Shown in pieces: positions 42,118-53,289 of a DNA stretch of 64,000 nucleotides. The stretch is from NCBI GenBank assembly GCA_964020085.1, contig OZ026600.1, positions 21,600,798 through 21,664,797 of the forward strand. Direction: 5' to 3'. This stretch comes from Micromussa lordhowensis. Its lineage: Eukaryota; Cnidaria; Anthozoa; Scleractinia; Lobophylliidae. Both the position numbers and the translations under genes were made by a program. The notes beneath the pieces were generated by a model. That model did no database searches. It was not told where the DNA came from and was given only the letters and a program-made list of their open reading frames with translations. Numbering within the stretch: position 1 is the stretch's first letter; the number at the start of each line of letters is the position of its first letter.

Positions 42118-45100
42118 ATGCTGAGTAAACAAAACTCGAAGCCTGATACAATTAGATTATTATCCTTTAATGTGAGAGGCCTAAGCAATTTTAAAAAAAG
42201 AAGAGCAATATTTTCCTGGTGCAGAAAGCAAAAAGCCGATTTGATATTTTTACAAGAAACGCATTCAAGTAAGGAGCGTGAGGCTCAGTGGAAAAAAGAA
42301 TGGGGTGCAGAGATATTATTTTCTCATGGGAGCACAAACGCAAGAGGTGTCGCGGTGCTTATAAAGAAAGGTTTTGATATTGATGTGATGTTGACTCAGA
42401 CAGATTCGAGCGGAAGACTTTTGCTGCTCAAAGCTTTGATTAAACAGGAAAATTATACAATTGCAAATATCTACGGGCCCAACAAAGACGCTGAAGCTGT
42501 TCAATTTTATCATAAACTTTCAAATCTATTAAGAACCAATGATTTCGGAAATGAAGAAAACATAATTATGGGAGGGGATTTTAATTGTCCCTTGAATGTT
42601 AATTTGGATAAAAAAGGTGGAATTCAAGTTCCCCGAAGGCATGTCGTAAAATGTATTGAAGAAATTCAAGATGAATTTAGTCTCCATGACATTTGGCGCA
42701 TAAAGAATCCAAATCAAAAGAGTTTCACTTGGGCTCGTTGTTCTCCTTTTATATTTTGCAGATAAGATTACTGGTTGATCTCGGATAAACTGCATGATTT
42801 AGCCCAAATGTGGATATTTTTCCCTCGATAAAATCAGACCATTCTGCAATATTTCTAGAACTCGAAGAAATTAAGGAAAATAACAAAGGTCCTGGCTATT
42901 GGAAATTGAATACGGCGCTACTGGCGAATGAAGAATATAAAAAGATGATCAATGATAAAATGGCTATTTGGCTTGAGGAAGCAAAGGATCTCAAAGACGG
43001 AAGATCAATTTGGGATTGGATAAAATTTAATATTAGAACCGATTCTATTATTTTCTCAAAGCGTTTATCACAAATTCGACAACAACGTGAACGAGAATTA
43101 ACCGAAAAATATCAAGAATTATTACCTGCCTTTCATGATAATCCCTGCGACAATACGCGAATTACAATGGAAAGATGTAAAAGCGAACTTGAATTAATGT
43201 ATGACAAAAAAGTTGAAGGTTTAATTATACGTGCAAGGGCACGATGGCACGAACACGGAGAAAAGAACAGTAAATATTTTTTAAATTTGGAGAAACGTAA
43301 CCATATTAAGAAACACATTAGAAAATTACACATAAGTGGAGTTATTTCTACCGACCCACTCTCGATAATGAATGCACAAAAGCAATTCTACACTAAGCTG
43401 TACAGCAGTTCTAAAACAAAGTTAGACACTCCAGATGCAGCATTATTCTTTGAAAATCCAAATCTATCAAAGTTATCAAATGAAGCAAGTGAGAAATGCG
43501 AAGGAAAAATAACAATGGAAGAATGTCAAAACATTATTAAAACATTCCAACTAGGTAAAACTCCTGGAAATGATGGTCTACCAATTGAATTCTATAATGT
43601 ATTTTGGTCATCAATTGGTAAAATGGTGGTCGAAAGGTTTAATGAGGCTTATAAAGAGGGAGAAATGTCAAATTCACAAAGGCAAGGTGTCATTACACTT
43701 ATCGAAAAAACAGGTAAAGACAGGACCCATCTTGAGAATTGGAGACCGATTTCGCTCACTAATGTTGACGCTAAAATAGCATCCAAAGTAATAGCAACAC
43801 GAATTACTAAAATTTTACCAGAGATAATCCACAGCAATCAGACTGGATATGTTTCAGGTCGATACATAGGGGAAGCAGCTAGATCAATTCTAGATATCAT
43901 GGAATACACTAAAACATTCAATATTCAGGGTATACTATTATTTATAGATTTTGAAAGGGCATTCGACAGCCTTGAATGGAATTTTATGTTTAAATGCTTA
44001 GAAATTTTCGGCTTTGGTCATAGTCTTGTAAGATGGGTTAAAACATTTTATAATAATGTATCCAGTTGCATCATAAACAATGGGTCTTTTTCTGCTAATT
44101 TTGAGTTAAGCAGAGGTGTTAGGCAAGGGGATCCTCTGTCGCCATATCTGTTTGTGATCGCAATTGAGACTTTAGCTGCTGCAATCCGAACTAGTACTGA
44201 TATTAAAGGAATTTTATCTGATTTGACATCCGCACAAAATCTCTTTAAATTACTAGATCGTTTTGGAAAATTATCGGGTTTAAAAGTTAATTATACTAAA
44301 ACAGAGGCAATGTGGATTGGTTCGTGTCGTGACAGTCCCGAGATGCCCTTATCCCTAAAATGGTGCAAAAGTGTAAAAGCTCTTGGGGTACACTTCAGTT
44401 ATGACGGAGAAGTGTCTTGTCAGAAAAATTTTAACGACAAGGTCACTGAAATTAAAAAACAAATACATCAGTGGAGCTGGAGAGGTCTCTCTTTATTTGG
44501 TAAAGTATCAATCATTAAAAGTCTTCTTCTCCCTAAATTGGTATATATATTTTCTATCCTCTCACCTCCCTCGGATTTCATCTCACTGATTCAAACGATA
44601 ATATATAAATTCTTGTGGAAAGGGCCTGATAAAATAGCCAGGAGAGCTGCAATTAATAGTTCTGATAATGGGGGGTTAAATATCACTGATCTAGAGACTT
44701 CAATTAAGTCTCTTCGATTAGCATGGATTTCGAAAATTTTCAATCCTGAACCGTCTCCATGGAAAAGCTATCTCAGAAATTTGCTCAAACCTTATGGAGG
44801 TTTTTTCTTTTTTCACTGCAACTATAATATTAATGACTATCATATTAATTCTACTTTTTATTTAGAAATGCTGCAGTGGTGGTCTGAATTTCGCTCAAAT
44901 TTCTCAACGAATTCTAAAGCTTCTGACTCTATTATTTGGAATAATTGTAATATAAAGATAGACGGCAAACCAATCTGTTATCATAATTATATGAATGCCG
45001 GGGTAATTTTTATCAACGATTTGATGTATTCTTGGAACAACGTTGAATCCTTTAATATAGTAAAGGACAAGGGGCTAATTGGCTCAAATTACTTGACGTG

Positions 45101-45835
45101 GTCTGCTGTTCGTCGCGCTGTGCCAAAGTATTTGAGGAATCTCACTGTCGAAAGAAACGTTTTAAATACACTTCAACTGAAATGCGGTGACAAAGATTTT
45201 GATCCTTTTGAGAGCAAGAGTAAAAACTTTTATGCTTATCTTATTAAAGAAAAAGCCAAACATTCTAGAGGTTTCGTTAAACTAATGTCAGCTTTTAATT
45301 TAAGTGAAGAAGAGACTCGAAAAGCGTTTGTACTGGCAAAATCAGTTGCTGTTGAAACATTCGTACAATGTTTTCAATTCCAAATTTTAAACGACATTTT
45401 GTTTTTGAATACCCGATTAGCTAAAATCGGAAGGATTCAAAGTGACCTTTGTTCGTTTTGTCAGACCTCTCCAGAAACATTAGAACATTTCTTTTATCGA
45501 TGCTCCTTCTCAACAGAATTTTGGAATAAATTTGAAAACTTTTGGTTAACAGTAGCCAGGAAGCAAATAAATTGGATTATATTAACATTATATTAGGAAT
45601 ATTAGATCAGAGATCAAACCTGCTCAACTACTTCATCGTTCTAGGTAAACTTTATTTATGGAATTGCCGCAAAAATAAACAAGTCCCTCTCTTTTTGCCT
45701 TTCGAAGATGTAGTCAAGAGAAAATATGAAATTGAAAAGCTTATAGCCTCTCAAAGCATCTTAAACTTAAAATATTTTCAGGCAAAATGGAACCTTGTTT
45801 TGAATAACAATCCATTCTTTTTTGTAAAGGAGTAA
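42118..45835 (+). pseudogene. LINE B ORF2: endonuclease and RT lacking the YADD motif
   Basis: Endonuclease: LLSFNVRGLSNFKKRR, IFLQETHSS, NIYGPN and GGDFNCPLN. A TAA (about 42763) falls exactly at the leucine of the usual RLDYWLIS, and a one-base loss near 42805 moves the frame to SDHSAI. From 42810 one frame of 928 codons holds the RT: NWRPISLTNVDAKI, FIDFERAFDSLEW and SRGVRQGDPLSPYLFV. Then DIKGI is followed at once by LSDLTSAQNLFKLL. About 20-25 residues that should include YADD are missing with frame preserved (near 44212). A CCHC-like zinc motif (CSFCQTSPETLEHFFYRC) precedes a frameshift near 45570. The last part runs to 45835. The RT cannot be catalytic. Confidence 0.9.
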
Positions 45836-46062
45836 GTGGTGCTTGTGTAATTAGAGTAAAATGTAGAGTAAGATTTGTATTATTAGTTGTGAAGGCAGAG
45901 TATCTGTAATATTTGTAGTGTTTGTAATTGTAGTGTAAGTAACGATTGTATTGTAAGAAGTTTCAGTAGTGTAGGTAATGTTAGTGTTGTATGTAATAGT
46001 AAAAAAGAAATGTAAACATAATTAATTACCTAAACAATAAAGAGTAAAAAAAAAAAAAAAAA
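45836..46062 (+). other. 3' UTR of LINE B
   Basis: TAGTGT/TGTAAT-rich sequence ending in a polyadenylation signal AATAAA and the poly-A tail. Confidence 0.75.
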
Positions 46063-46064
46063 AA

Positions 46065-46304
46065 GTTTATATAAATCCAAGAGGCGTTCTCCATCCCCTT
46101 CTCTGACTGCATCGTTGAAGTCAAACAGTAATAACCCAAATACAAGTTTGTTCTGATGGTAGTTAAACTTGAAATCTGGTTTGGTTGAACCACACTCTTC
46201 TTCTTGGACATCACTGGTTTCAACAGCAGTGTAGTCACTATGATTGTCTTGAAGGTGCCTGGCCAAATCATTAAAAAGGGCCAAGTACAGTTTGTGTTTT
46301 ACAC
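46065..46304 (-). pseudogene. Academ/DUF6589-like transposase, preceding exon
   Basis: On the minus strand an acceptor TTTTTACAG leads at 46304 into HKLYLALFNDLARHLQDN. An acidic linker and LVFGLLLFDFNDAVREGDG, ending LLDLYKL, follow; the LINE B insertion is at this point and the protein continues at 40545. Only 184 bases separate this exon from the terminal repeat, so upstream exons of the transposase are missing. Confidence 0.7.
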
Positions 46305-46487
46305 CTGTAAAAATGTCTACAATATAGCATTTTATTATTATTATTCATATGGGGGAGCAGGGCTGACAGATTGATGACTAACCACTGCTTTCATTATTAA
46401 TATGAAAAGTCACTTCCGTTTCCTTGTGATTGGTCCATTTCAATTTGATAACTTGACAGATCAGTCAAGCGGAAAAGGAGGCTGAAC
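46305..46487. other. Subterminal region of the helicase element
   Basis: Short non-coding stretch between the first transposase exon and the right terminal repeat. It includes TTATTATTATT near 46331. Confidence 0.5.
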
Positions 46488-46620
46488 TCAAATCGTACAA
46501 GGATCATTGCAGGCTCTCCCTGTCTCGCCCCACCCCACCCTCCCCCCACTATCTTTTGACCGCGCGCCATTCGAAAGCAAATCTCGGAATAACCCATACG
46601 GAGAGCCTGCTTGCAGGCTA
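46488..46620 (-). repeat. Right terminal inverted repeat of the helicase element
   Basis: Reverse complement of 36422-36554. It ends GCTTGCAGGCTA at 46620, directly before the 9-bp duplicate and the resumed piggyBac codons. Confidence 0.9.
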
Positions 46621-48835
46621 CAGTGATGAGGAAAGTGAAATTGACCGAGAACTGGATTATCAGAGCGGAATGTCAAGGTAAGCGATTTATTTACCTTCGA
46701 CCACGTGGTGAAGCTAGTGCCATGCAATTGAAAATCTGGTCTTGAAATGCGAGGAAATACTCTGGCTGCCCTCATATGTTGGATTTCTTGCCAGTTTCAT
46801 GAAATGTATCCATAAATTCACATTTTAGACTGAAAAGCTTCTTTCTGAGCGATTTTACATCAATTCGATCAAGAGAAGCTAAAATATTTGGGAGCGGTTC
46901 GAGATGTCTCCAGTTTCCTATGTCACGTTGCCATGGAAGCTCGAGAAATGCGATTGCATTTATGTACGTTTTTACTTTTTTACTGTTTTATTTGGCAACA
47001 TTTTGGATTCCCATTACGAAAAAGCTAATTTTGATATTGTTCCTTGTAGTGAGGAAGAATATCAAGGAGTTTTGGAATCAGAAGAAGAGGAGGAGATGGA
47101 TGTAGACAGTTCTGTGGCTACTGTCCCTGCTGCCCCTGCCCCTGCTGCCCCTGCCCCTGCTCCTGCTCCTGCCCCTGCTGTACGTGGTCGTGCCCGTGGT
47201 CGTGCCTGTGGTCGTGCCCGTGGTCATGGTCGTGGTCGTGCTCGTGGTGGTGGTGCAGATGCAGCTCCAGAACCAGGTGATGTTCCATACAAATCCTATA
47301 GGTGCCAGAATTCAAACCTGCACGCCCAGTTGGAATACACTTTGGGCAACCCTTCTTCGTCACAGCATGAAGAAGGCCATTGATTTTTTCAATTTGTTTT
47401 TCACAGTAGAAATGATAAATAGTATATGTACTCATACTAATAGTTATGCTAATCAACATATTTTTGAAGGAACTCAGACATATGCCAAGACTGATGGCAG
47501 CTGGCAAGATGTTACTCCAGATGAGATAAAAAAGTTGATTGCCTTACTGATATACTTTGGTCTTGTCAAGGTGGTGGGTAATGTAGAAAAATATTGGAGT
47601 AAGAAATCCCTGTATAATGGTCTCTGGGCAAGAGCAATCATGTCACGAGATCGTTTCAAAGCACTTATGGCCCTGCTTCATGTTGTGGATCCTGCAACTG
47701 AGGTCCAAGGGGATAAACTTCGTAAGGTTGAATTTTTTGTTAATTATTTCAAGACCAGGTGCAAGGAATTGTACCAGCCAAAACAAAATTTAGCTATAGA
47801 CGAACGGATGGTGAAGTCAAGGCACAGATCCGGCATCCGCCAATACATAAAGGACAAGCCCACCAAATGGGGTATAAAGCTTTGGGTCCTAGCTGACAGC
47901 TCTAATGGGTACACTATTGATTATAATATTTACATTGGTAAGGCTGCAGGGAGGGATGTTAGTGCTAATGGCCTAGGCTATGATGTGGTTATGAAGCTCA
48001 TGCAACCGTACCTGAATGAAGGTTACCACTTGTTTGTGGACAACTTTTACACCTCTGTCACCCTGTTCAAAACCTTATTTACTCTAGGCATCCCTGCTAC
48101 AGGTACCATAATAGAGAACAGGAGGAACTTCCCAGCTGCTCTCAAGAACAGCAAGGAATGGGCCAAGGGGAAGGAAAGGGGGGACATGCATTGGGAACTG
48201 GATTGATAACAAAGTTGTATCTTTACTAACAACAATTGATAATGCTAATGACAGAGTTCAGGTCAACAGGAAATCAAAGACTGCTGGTGTATGGAGCACA
48301 AAGGTAGTTTCTCAGCCCAAAACAGTGTCTTAACTATAACAAGTACATGAATGCTGTTGACAGGTCAGACCAGATCTTAGCTACTAATAATGTCCTGCGT
48401 AAATGTATGAGGTGGTGGAAAACATTGTTTTTTCATCTTATTGACATTGCTATTGTAAATAGTTTTATTCTATTCAGGGAGCACCAAGCTAAGAACCCTG
48501 ATGATGAAGCCCTTCACAGGCCAAGAGACTACTCACTGAGTAGTTTCCGAGAGGAGATTGTGCGACAACTTTGCGGCTTCACTGAATATGAGAATGCCCC
48601 ATCAGGCAGTAAACTGAAGGAAGGCCCTCCTCCAGGAGACTTTGAGACCCTACACATACCAGAATACTCTGAGCTCCGGAAGCGGTGTGTGGTATGCTAT
48701 AAGCAGGGCGTTGACCTGAAAGTGCAGTCCTATTGCAGTAGGCCAAAGTGCGAGGGGAAGTACATGCATGTGGCGACAAAAGATAAGGACTGCTTTAGAG
48801 TGTTCCATTCCAGGGAGTTCCAAAGCTCTAAATAA
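46621..48835 (+). pseudogene. piggyBac transposase, remainder, multiply frameshifted
   Basis: The exon started at 36315 resumes at 46630 with ESEIDRELDYQSGM and ends at donor CAAG-GTAAGC (46677). The next exon starts at 47050 after TTGTAG. It has an acidic run, an Ala-Pro repeat and an Arg-Gly/Arg-Ala repeat from CGTGGT-type codons (47125-47260). Then comes the DDE core with catalytic Asp in AIDERMVK (47797), FVDNFYTS (48038) and NAVDRSDQ (48352). A C-terminal Cys-rich zinc domain (CVVCYKQG ... YCSRPKCEG) ends at 48835. Frame changes lie between 47300 and 47370, near 48200 and near 48330. The enzyme would insert at TTAA without footprint. This copy is dead, split by the helicase element and frameshifted. 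Confidence 0.87.
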
Positions 48836-49829
48836 ACATATTTTATTCCATTGTTATTGTTACTACATTTTAACCATGCTGTTGTTGCTACACGTTTTAC
48901 AGGTTGTGTTCTAAAAAAAAAATCAAAAAAAAATTAATTTAGGACTTAGGAATTGTTTTAGACAACTAATGTATTATATCAGTTTTACAGATTTTCTGTG
49001 GGACCTGCCAAGGCAGTGGCAGGGGGTGTGTGGAGGGCCCACAGTTTCATTTACAACACTTCCAGATCTTCTCCAGTGCTGATGCAGCTCACCAACAAAA
49101 GTACGGAAGAAAAACAATTTTCGTGATTTTTGTGGGTAGACGAGGCTCTCTTTAAAAATTCACTACTCATGTCTGTTTTTGTCTTTTTCTTTCAGATTTC
49201 CAGGCCAATTTGTTCATGAACTAAGGAACATTTTACTTTTGAACACCTTAGGAAAATATTGCAACCCAGTGGAGGAATTTTCCTTCTTCCTCAAAAGTGA
49301 TGCATAAATTATGCTAATTTCTGTTGTTTCAGAGTGTTTTACTGAAATGTTCTGAAAAGAGACCCTAAGATATTTTTTTTTTCTGAAAAGCCCATTTTGT
49401 ACACTTCCAAATGGGATATAGTAGTCTTTATTTCTGTAAATACCTGCTGAGATATATAATAAAACAATTAATATGTTCAAATTGGTGTGTTTTTTCTCAG
49501 TTGAAAATGAGTTTTAAGGAAATTAATCAGCGCAAAGTAAATGCTCTGTATTAGCTTAATTTAACTGAAAAGTTTACTTAAGATGATTCACGCATCCACA
49601 ACATACTACTTCTGCTCAGGAAAGGTTTATTGCAACACGAAAACAAGCAAGCAAGGTGTACAATTTATTTAGAGCCCAAAATTGTTTTCATAAGCTCACT
49701 GAAACCCAGACAGCTGCCTAGTTATTCACTTGAACTTGCCTGTGCCCAAATAAACTGATTCCGTGTAGCCTGTCCTTAGTTGTCTGAGTAGATCGTGTTC
49801 AAAATGGTGAAAGATGTCGAACATAAACA
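48836..49829. other. 3' flank of piggyBac, no gene seen
   Basis: Homopolymer A runs near 48914-48935 and T-rich sequence. No right piggyBac terminal repeat matching the 36123 palindrome could be found. There is no convincing frame. Confidence 0.4.
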
Positions 49830-50082
49830 CATGGTTCGTACAACTTTAGACAAACAAAATTCAAGGACTTTTCAAGGACTTTTCAAGGACAAAAACTAAG
49901 TTTTCAAGGACCAAGGTTTAGTCAATAAATCAACCTTTTTTGTCTCCTTTTTTCCACCTAAAACACTCATTCACAGCCCATTCCAGTTTTTAAATAGTCT
50001 CTGTAACAACATTTTGTAAAACGATCAATCACAGATACAGGAATACAACATTGTTCAACAAAAAAAATGATACCAAAATGTT

Positions 50083-51504
50083 TCAGCAGCCTCTAAAAGC
50101 TTCCAACTTTCCATTTAGTTTGTCCTCAACTTCTTGCAGTTGAAGAGTCTTATCTTTGGCTGCCTTTCTAAGAGCATTGGACTTAGTGACAAGAGTCAGC
50201 TGCCCAGTTTCTTCAGCTTTGATACTGAAATCATCTGCTGACTTCACAAGTGAGTCTATGTCCAGTTTCATCCTTTTCTTTTTCTCCTTGAGCTCCTCTA
50301 TCTCATCCAGGACATGTTTTCTCTTTCTCTGTTCTTCAGCTGTCTTCTTTTTGTCCCTTTCTTCCTGTAGATACTTTTCATATTTCTGTCGAGATGAAGC
50401 TGCTGCAGCAAGGAGTTTCTTTGTAATTGGCACATTAAGAACTCCACCAACTGCCCTTAGATGATCACAAATGATATGCTGAGCTACCAGAGAGTGCTCA
50501 TGCAAGTTCTCTACTTCAATTTCTTTGTTGACAGAAAAACCCTGCTCTACAGATGCCTGACCATGTGAAAGCACCAGCAGAACGTTCACTATGTCAAATA
50601 ATGCTGCATAATTCTCACCGGTCATGTGGGTGGAAAAAAACTCATCGACTCTATGAACATTTGGGTTGAAAGATGAAAACAAATCAGAACCAATGATTGG
50701 AACCCTGTCCAAAAAGGTTGAATATTGTTGCAAAATATTCTCACAGTTCTCATCCCTCACTTTGTTGGAATTGACAAGCACAGTTAGGATCCTTTTGAAT
50801 TTCCCTCTGCAGATGTTTGCGTTACCAGCCATCTCTCTGGGATCTAAAGCCACCATGTTGCGGACAGTGGGCACTTTAGGATCAATTTCTTCATGATTGC
50901 AATGAGCACGCTCTTACATTGAAGCCTGAAAGACATAAGTTGTTTGTCACTTATGGAGCATCCCACTTTTTGGGCTTTTGCACGAGCATCCTTAAGCGCA
51001 TTTTCTGTGCAGAAGCCAACTTCAATTTTCTTGTAGCTCTTGTGGTTACTCTTCTCCTCCACATCAACTACCATGAGCTTCTCCACTGTAGTTGCTTCAG
51101 AGAGCACATCATCTTTGATGAATCTTCTCATAAGGGCTCTTAGAAGAGTACTAAGGTCAGTTGCCAGGAAACAAACCATGGGCTTGTCAGTTTGATAATT
51201 GGCTAGAAAAGGTTGTAACTCACTAGCAATGCACTTTAAGAAATGTAGTTTGGCCAGGATTAGTTTGTCATCCAGTGCTTCTTTAATCACTTGAAATGAC
51301 TTGTTTCCAGGATTTGGAAATTTTTTTTCTTGCACTGCTTTGACATACGCCTCAATTTTCCTCCAGGTATTAAGGGCCCTTTCTGAGACAACAACATTCT
51401 CTAACCATCTATGGCTGACAAATTTGAGTGGCAGTTGGGAATTTCCTGTCACTTTAATATAGTCCTCCCTTCGGGCAGGAGAGTCCTTGAAATGATAATA
51501 CAAG
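50083..51504 (-). pseudogene. hAT/ZBED-like transposase, C-terminal exon, one frameshift
   Basis: After an acceptor TTGTCTAG the exon starts at 51504 with LYYHFKDSPARREDY, followed by FVSHRWLENVVVSERA, the conserved mid-region of a large cnidarian transposase-like family. Near 50850-50890 the frame shifts to VPTVRNMVALDP. The C-terminal part has VLLVLSHGQASVEQGFSVN, matching a hAT-type dimerisation segment, then a long Lys/Glu coiled coil ending at 50083. It belongs with the exon at 51750-52444. Confidence 0.65.
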
Positions 51505-51749
51505 CTAGACAAGAGGGAAGAGATACTCCATGCACGTTGAAGTCATACATAGAACACGTTAAAGTCATTTCAAATCTCCGAACTACAACCATATTAGAAG
51601 CGTAAAATACATGTGTGTTCAGCATTATAAAGCTACAGTGTGAATATAATGTTGCAGCTTTAAGTGGTTTTCCAATAACTTGCAAGAAAAATGTCACTGA
51701 CCGAAACACATTGCTATCACTCACAATTTCACAGAAAATTGATGCTTAC
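51505..51749 (-). other. Apparent intron at an internal deletion of the transposase
   Basis: The family normally has roughly 150 residues between the GSQF segment and YYHFKDSPARRED, including the GLHVVHG-type block. Here only 245 bases with GT-AG-like borders separate the two, and none of the missing residues is encoded in them. An internal deletion therefore seems likely, perhaps making a non-autonomous copy. Confidence 0.5.
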
Positions 51750-52444
51750 TCATAAATTGCGACCCAAAGTAACGTGTAACAACTTGATTTCCAACCCAGA
51801 AGCGAACATGGATATCCATTTGCTTCTGTTGGCTCTTGTTATTCAAACTTTCATCCAAAAATATACAGACAGGCCCTTTAACTTCATCCATCAATAATTC
51901 TTTAAAGTGCTTTGCCAAGCCAAACGTACATAGATAAGCAGTCTTCTTCTCACCGCATGCAAACTTTGATGCAATCACACTATCCGGAAACATAGCCTGA
52001 AAAATTTTCCCCACTTTCTCATTTGACTTGTACGAATAGTGAGCAGATATTGTTTGCAATGTCCACAGAATTTCAGCAGAGAGCACATCATTTTTTCCCA
52101 CAAAATTTGCCAATGTGCCACGTCTTTGACATCCGTCAGTATGCTTGGCTGTCGACTGACCATCTGGCGGGGGTACAGAAAATTCATTGTTATTCGCTTC
52201 TGCACAACTAGGCACAGATTCCGACCTTTGATCATAACTTGAACTACGTTCTTTATGCAAAAATGTAGTCATCAGTACAGACTGAGCGGAAGTTAAAGAT
52301 GCACCAGAGTTCCTTTTGTGTTTCTCGCCTTTCATCTGAGACTTCAAGGCGCTTTCTCCCATCCTTTCTATGTCTATCACTTTGTTACAAACACAACACA
52401 TGGCCTTGTGTTTGTCGCCTTTGAATTCTTTCACCGAGCTGAAA
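51750..52444 (-). pseudogene. hAT/ZBED-like transposase, N-terminal exon with zinc finger
   Basis: From an acceptor AAATTTCAG (52445) the exon encodes a BED/C2H2-like finger, CCVCNKVIDIERMGESALKS followed by MKGEKHK. A Ser-rich linker is followed by the start of the catalytic fold, VCIFLDESLNNKSQQKQMDI. Asp residues in LDES and QMDIHVR are candidates for catalytic acids. The donor is GTAAGC at 51749. The protein start lies in an upstream exon not identified. Confidence 0.6.
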
Positions 52445-53289
52445 TTTGCATCACTCTACCACTTACGATTAAATACACATTTGCCCATCACTCATTTAAA
52501 TTGCAAACGAAGGGAAAGTCAACAATAGCTTGCTCGCAAAAACGCAACACAACCACAATCACAAAGCCCCTGAAAACAAACGCATGTGGTGGACAACCCC
52601 ACATTAAAGGCCTGGTACCTGAGGCAAAGATCAACTTTTACTTCATGTAGACTCAAATGTGTTATACCGACCGTTTGTCCGACTGTTATCGCCCGTTATT
52701 CGTCGTCAATGCGCCAATTTTTTCAGCAAAACCATTTAATTTTTCAGAAAAGTGATAGGGCATAAGTAAATTACTAAATTTCAAGGACTTTTCAAGACCT
52801 AATAAAGACATCAAGTACTTTTCAAGGACCTTAACCGAATTCAAGGACTTTTCAAGACGACTACTAAAATTCATGACCTTTTCAAGCTTGTACGAACCAT
52901 GTAAACAAGTTAGGACTGTTAGACAGGAAAAGTTCTTGACTTTAAAATCCTCAGTCAACACACGGGTAAGCTTTACAATAATTCGCTGCATTTTCTTTTT
53001 CTTTGGCAACCAAAAGTACTACGAAAGTAACAGCTCCACGAAAGAATAAAAATTTTGACTTCAAAGCGAATGCACATGAAACCACTTGTCTCCAGGGCTC
53101 TCAGCGTAATGCATCGTTATAGCAACCATTGCTGTACCTTGTTTTATCTTGTACCTAAAAAGCTTGAACATGAAGACGGAAGAAGAAGAATTTGGTCTGG
53201 AACGCTCGGAAAGAGAAACGTAATTGGTTGAAAACGTGAATTTCTCAAAGATATCTGCAAATGCTCCAGAGTTCCAAAGGATGGTCCCT
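52445..53289. other. End of the hAT-like element and spacer
   Basis: Holds the right subterminal repeats and terminal inverted repeat to 52901. After that comes AT-rich sequence with no recognisable coding segment. Confidence 0.5.

Larger units (their letters stand above)
40546..46074 (+). mobile_element. L1/Tx1-like LINE B, full length, poly-A tail, 12-bp target duplication
   Basis: AAGTTTATATAA occurs at 40546-40557 and 46063-46074 (the first AA of the right copy could belong to the tail). The LINE starts at 40558, has ORF1, a 650-bp inter-ORF region, ORF2, AATAAA near 46036 and about 19 A residues ending at 46064. It sits in the transposase gene of the helicase element, so it is the youngest layer of this nest. 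Confidence 0.92.
36413..46629. mobile_element. Academ-like helicase-encoding DNA transposon inside piggyBac
   Basis: The element spans 36422-46620. Its ends are inverted repeats of about 133 bp starting TAGCCTGCAAGCAGGCTCTC. The 9-bp sequences just outside, CAGTGACAA (36413-36421) and CAGTGATGA (46621-46629), agree at 7 of 9 positions and look like a diverged target duplication. It encodes a RecQ-type helicase on + and a DUF6589/Academ-like transposase on -. Without the nested LINE it would be about 4.7 kb. A helicase next to this transposase type matches the AcademH lineage as I know it from the literature. The assignment should be tested by database search. Confidence 0.72.
49824..52907 (-). 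mobile_element. hAT/ZBED-like DNA transposon with CATGGTTCGTACAA ends
   Basis: The inverted ends CATGGTTCGTACAA (49830-49843) and TTGTACGAACCATG (52888-52901) are flanked by TAAACA on both sides (49824-49829 and 52902-52907), a 6-bp duplicate. Next to both ends lie multiple copies of TTCAAGGACTTTTCAAGGAC-type subterminal repeats (49860-49910; 52780-52875). It contains one minus-strand gene. A 6-bp duplication is shorter than the 8 bp normal for hAT, so the superfamily is left open. Confidence 0.75.

Noticed and set aside
47118..47507. His/Asp-rich and Gln/Gly-rich frame on the minus strand of the piggyBac gene
   Set aside because: It is the antisense of the Ala-Pro and Arg-Gly repeats of the transposase.
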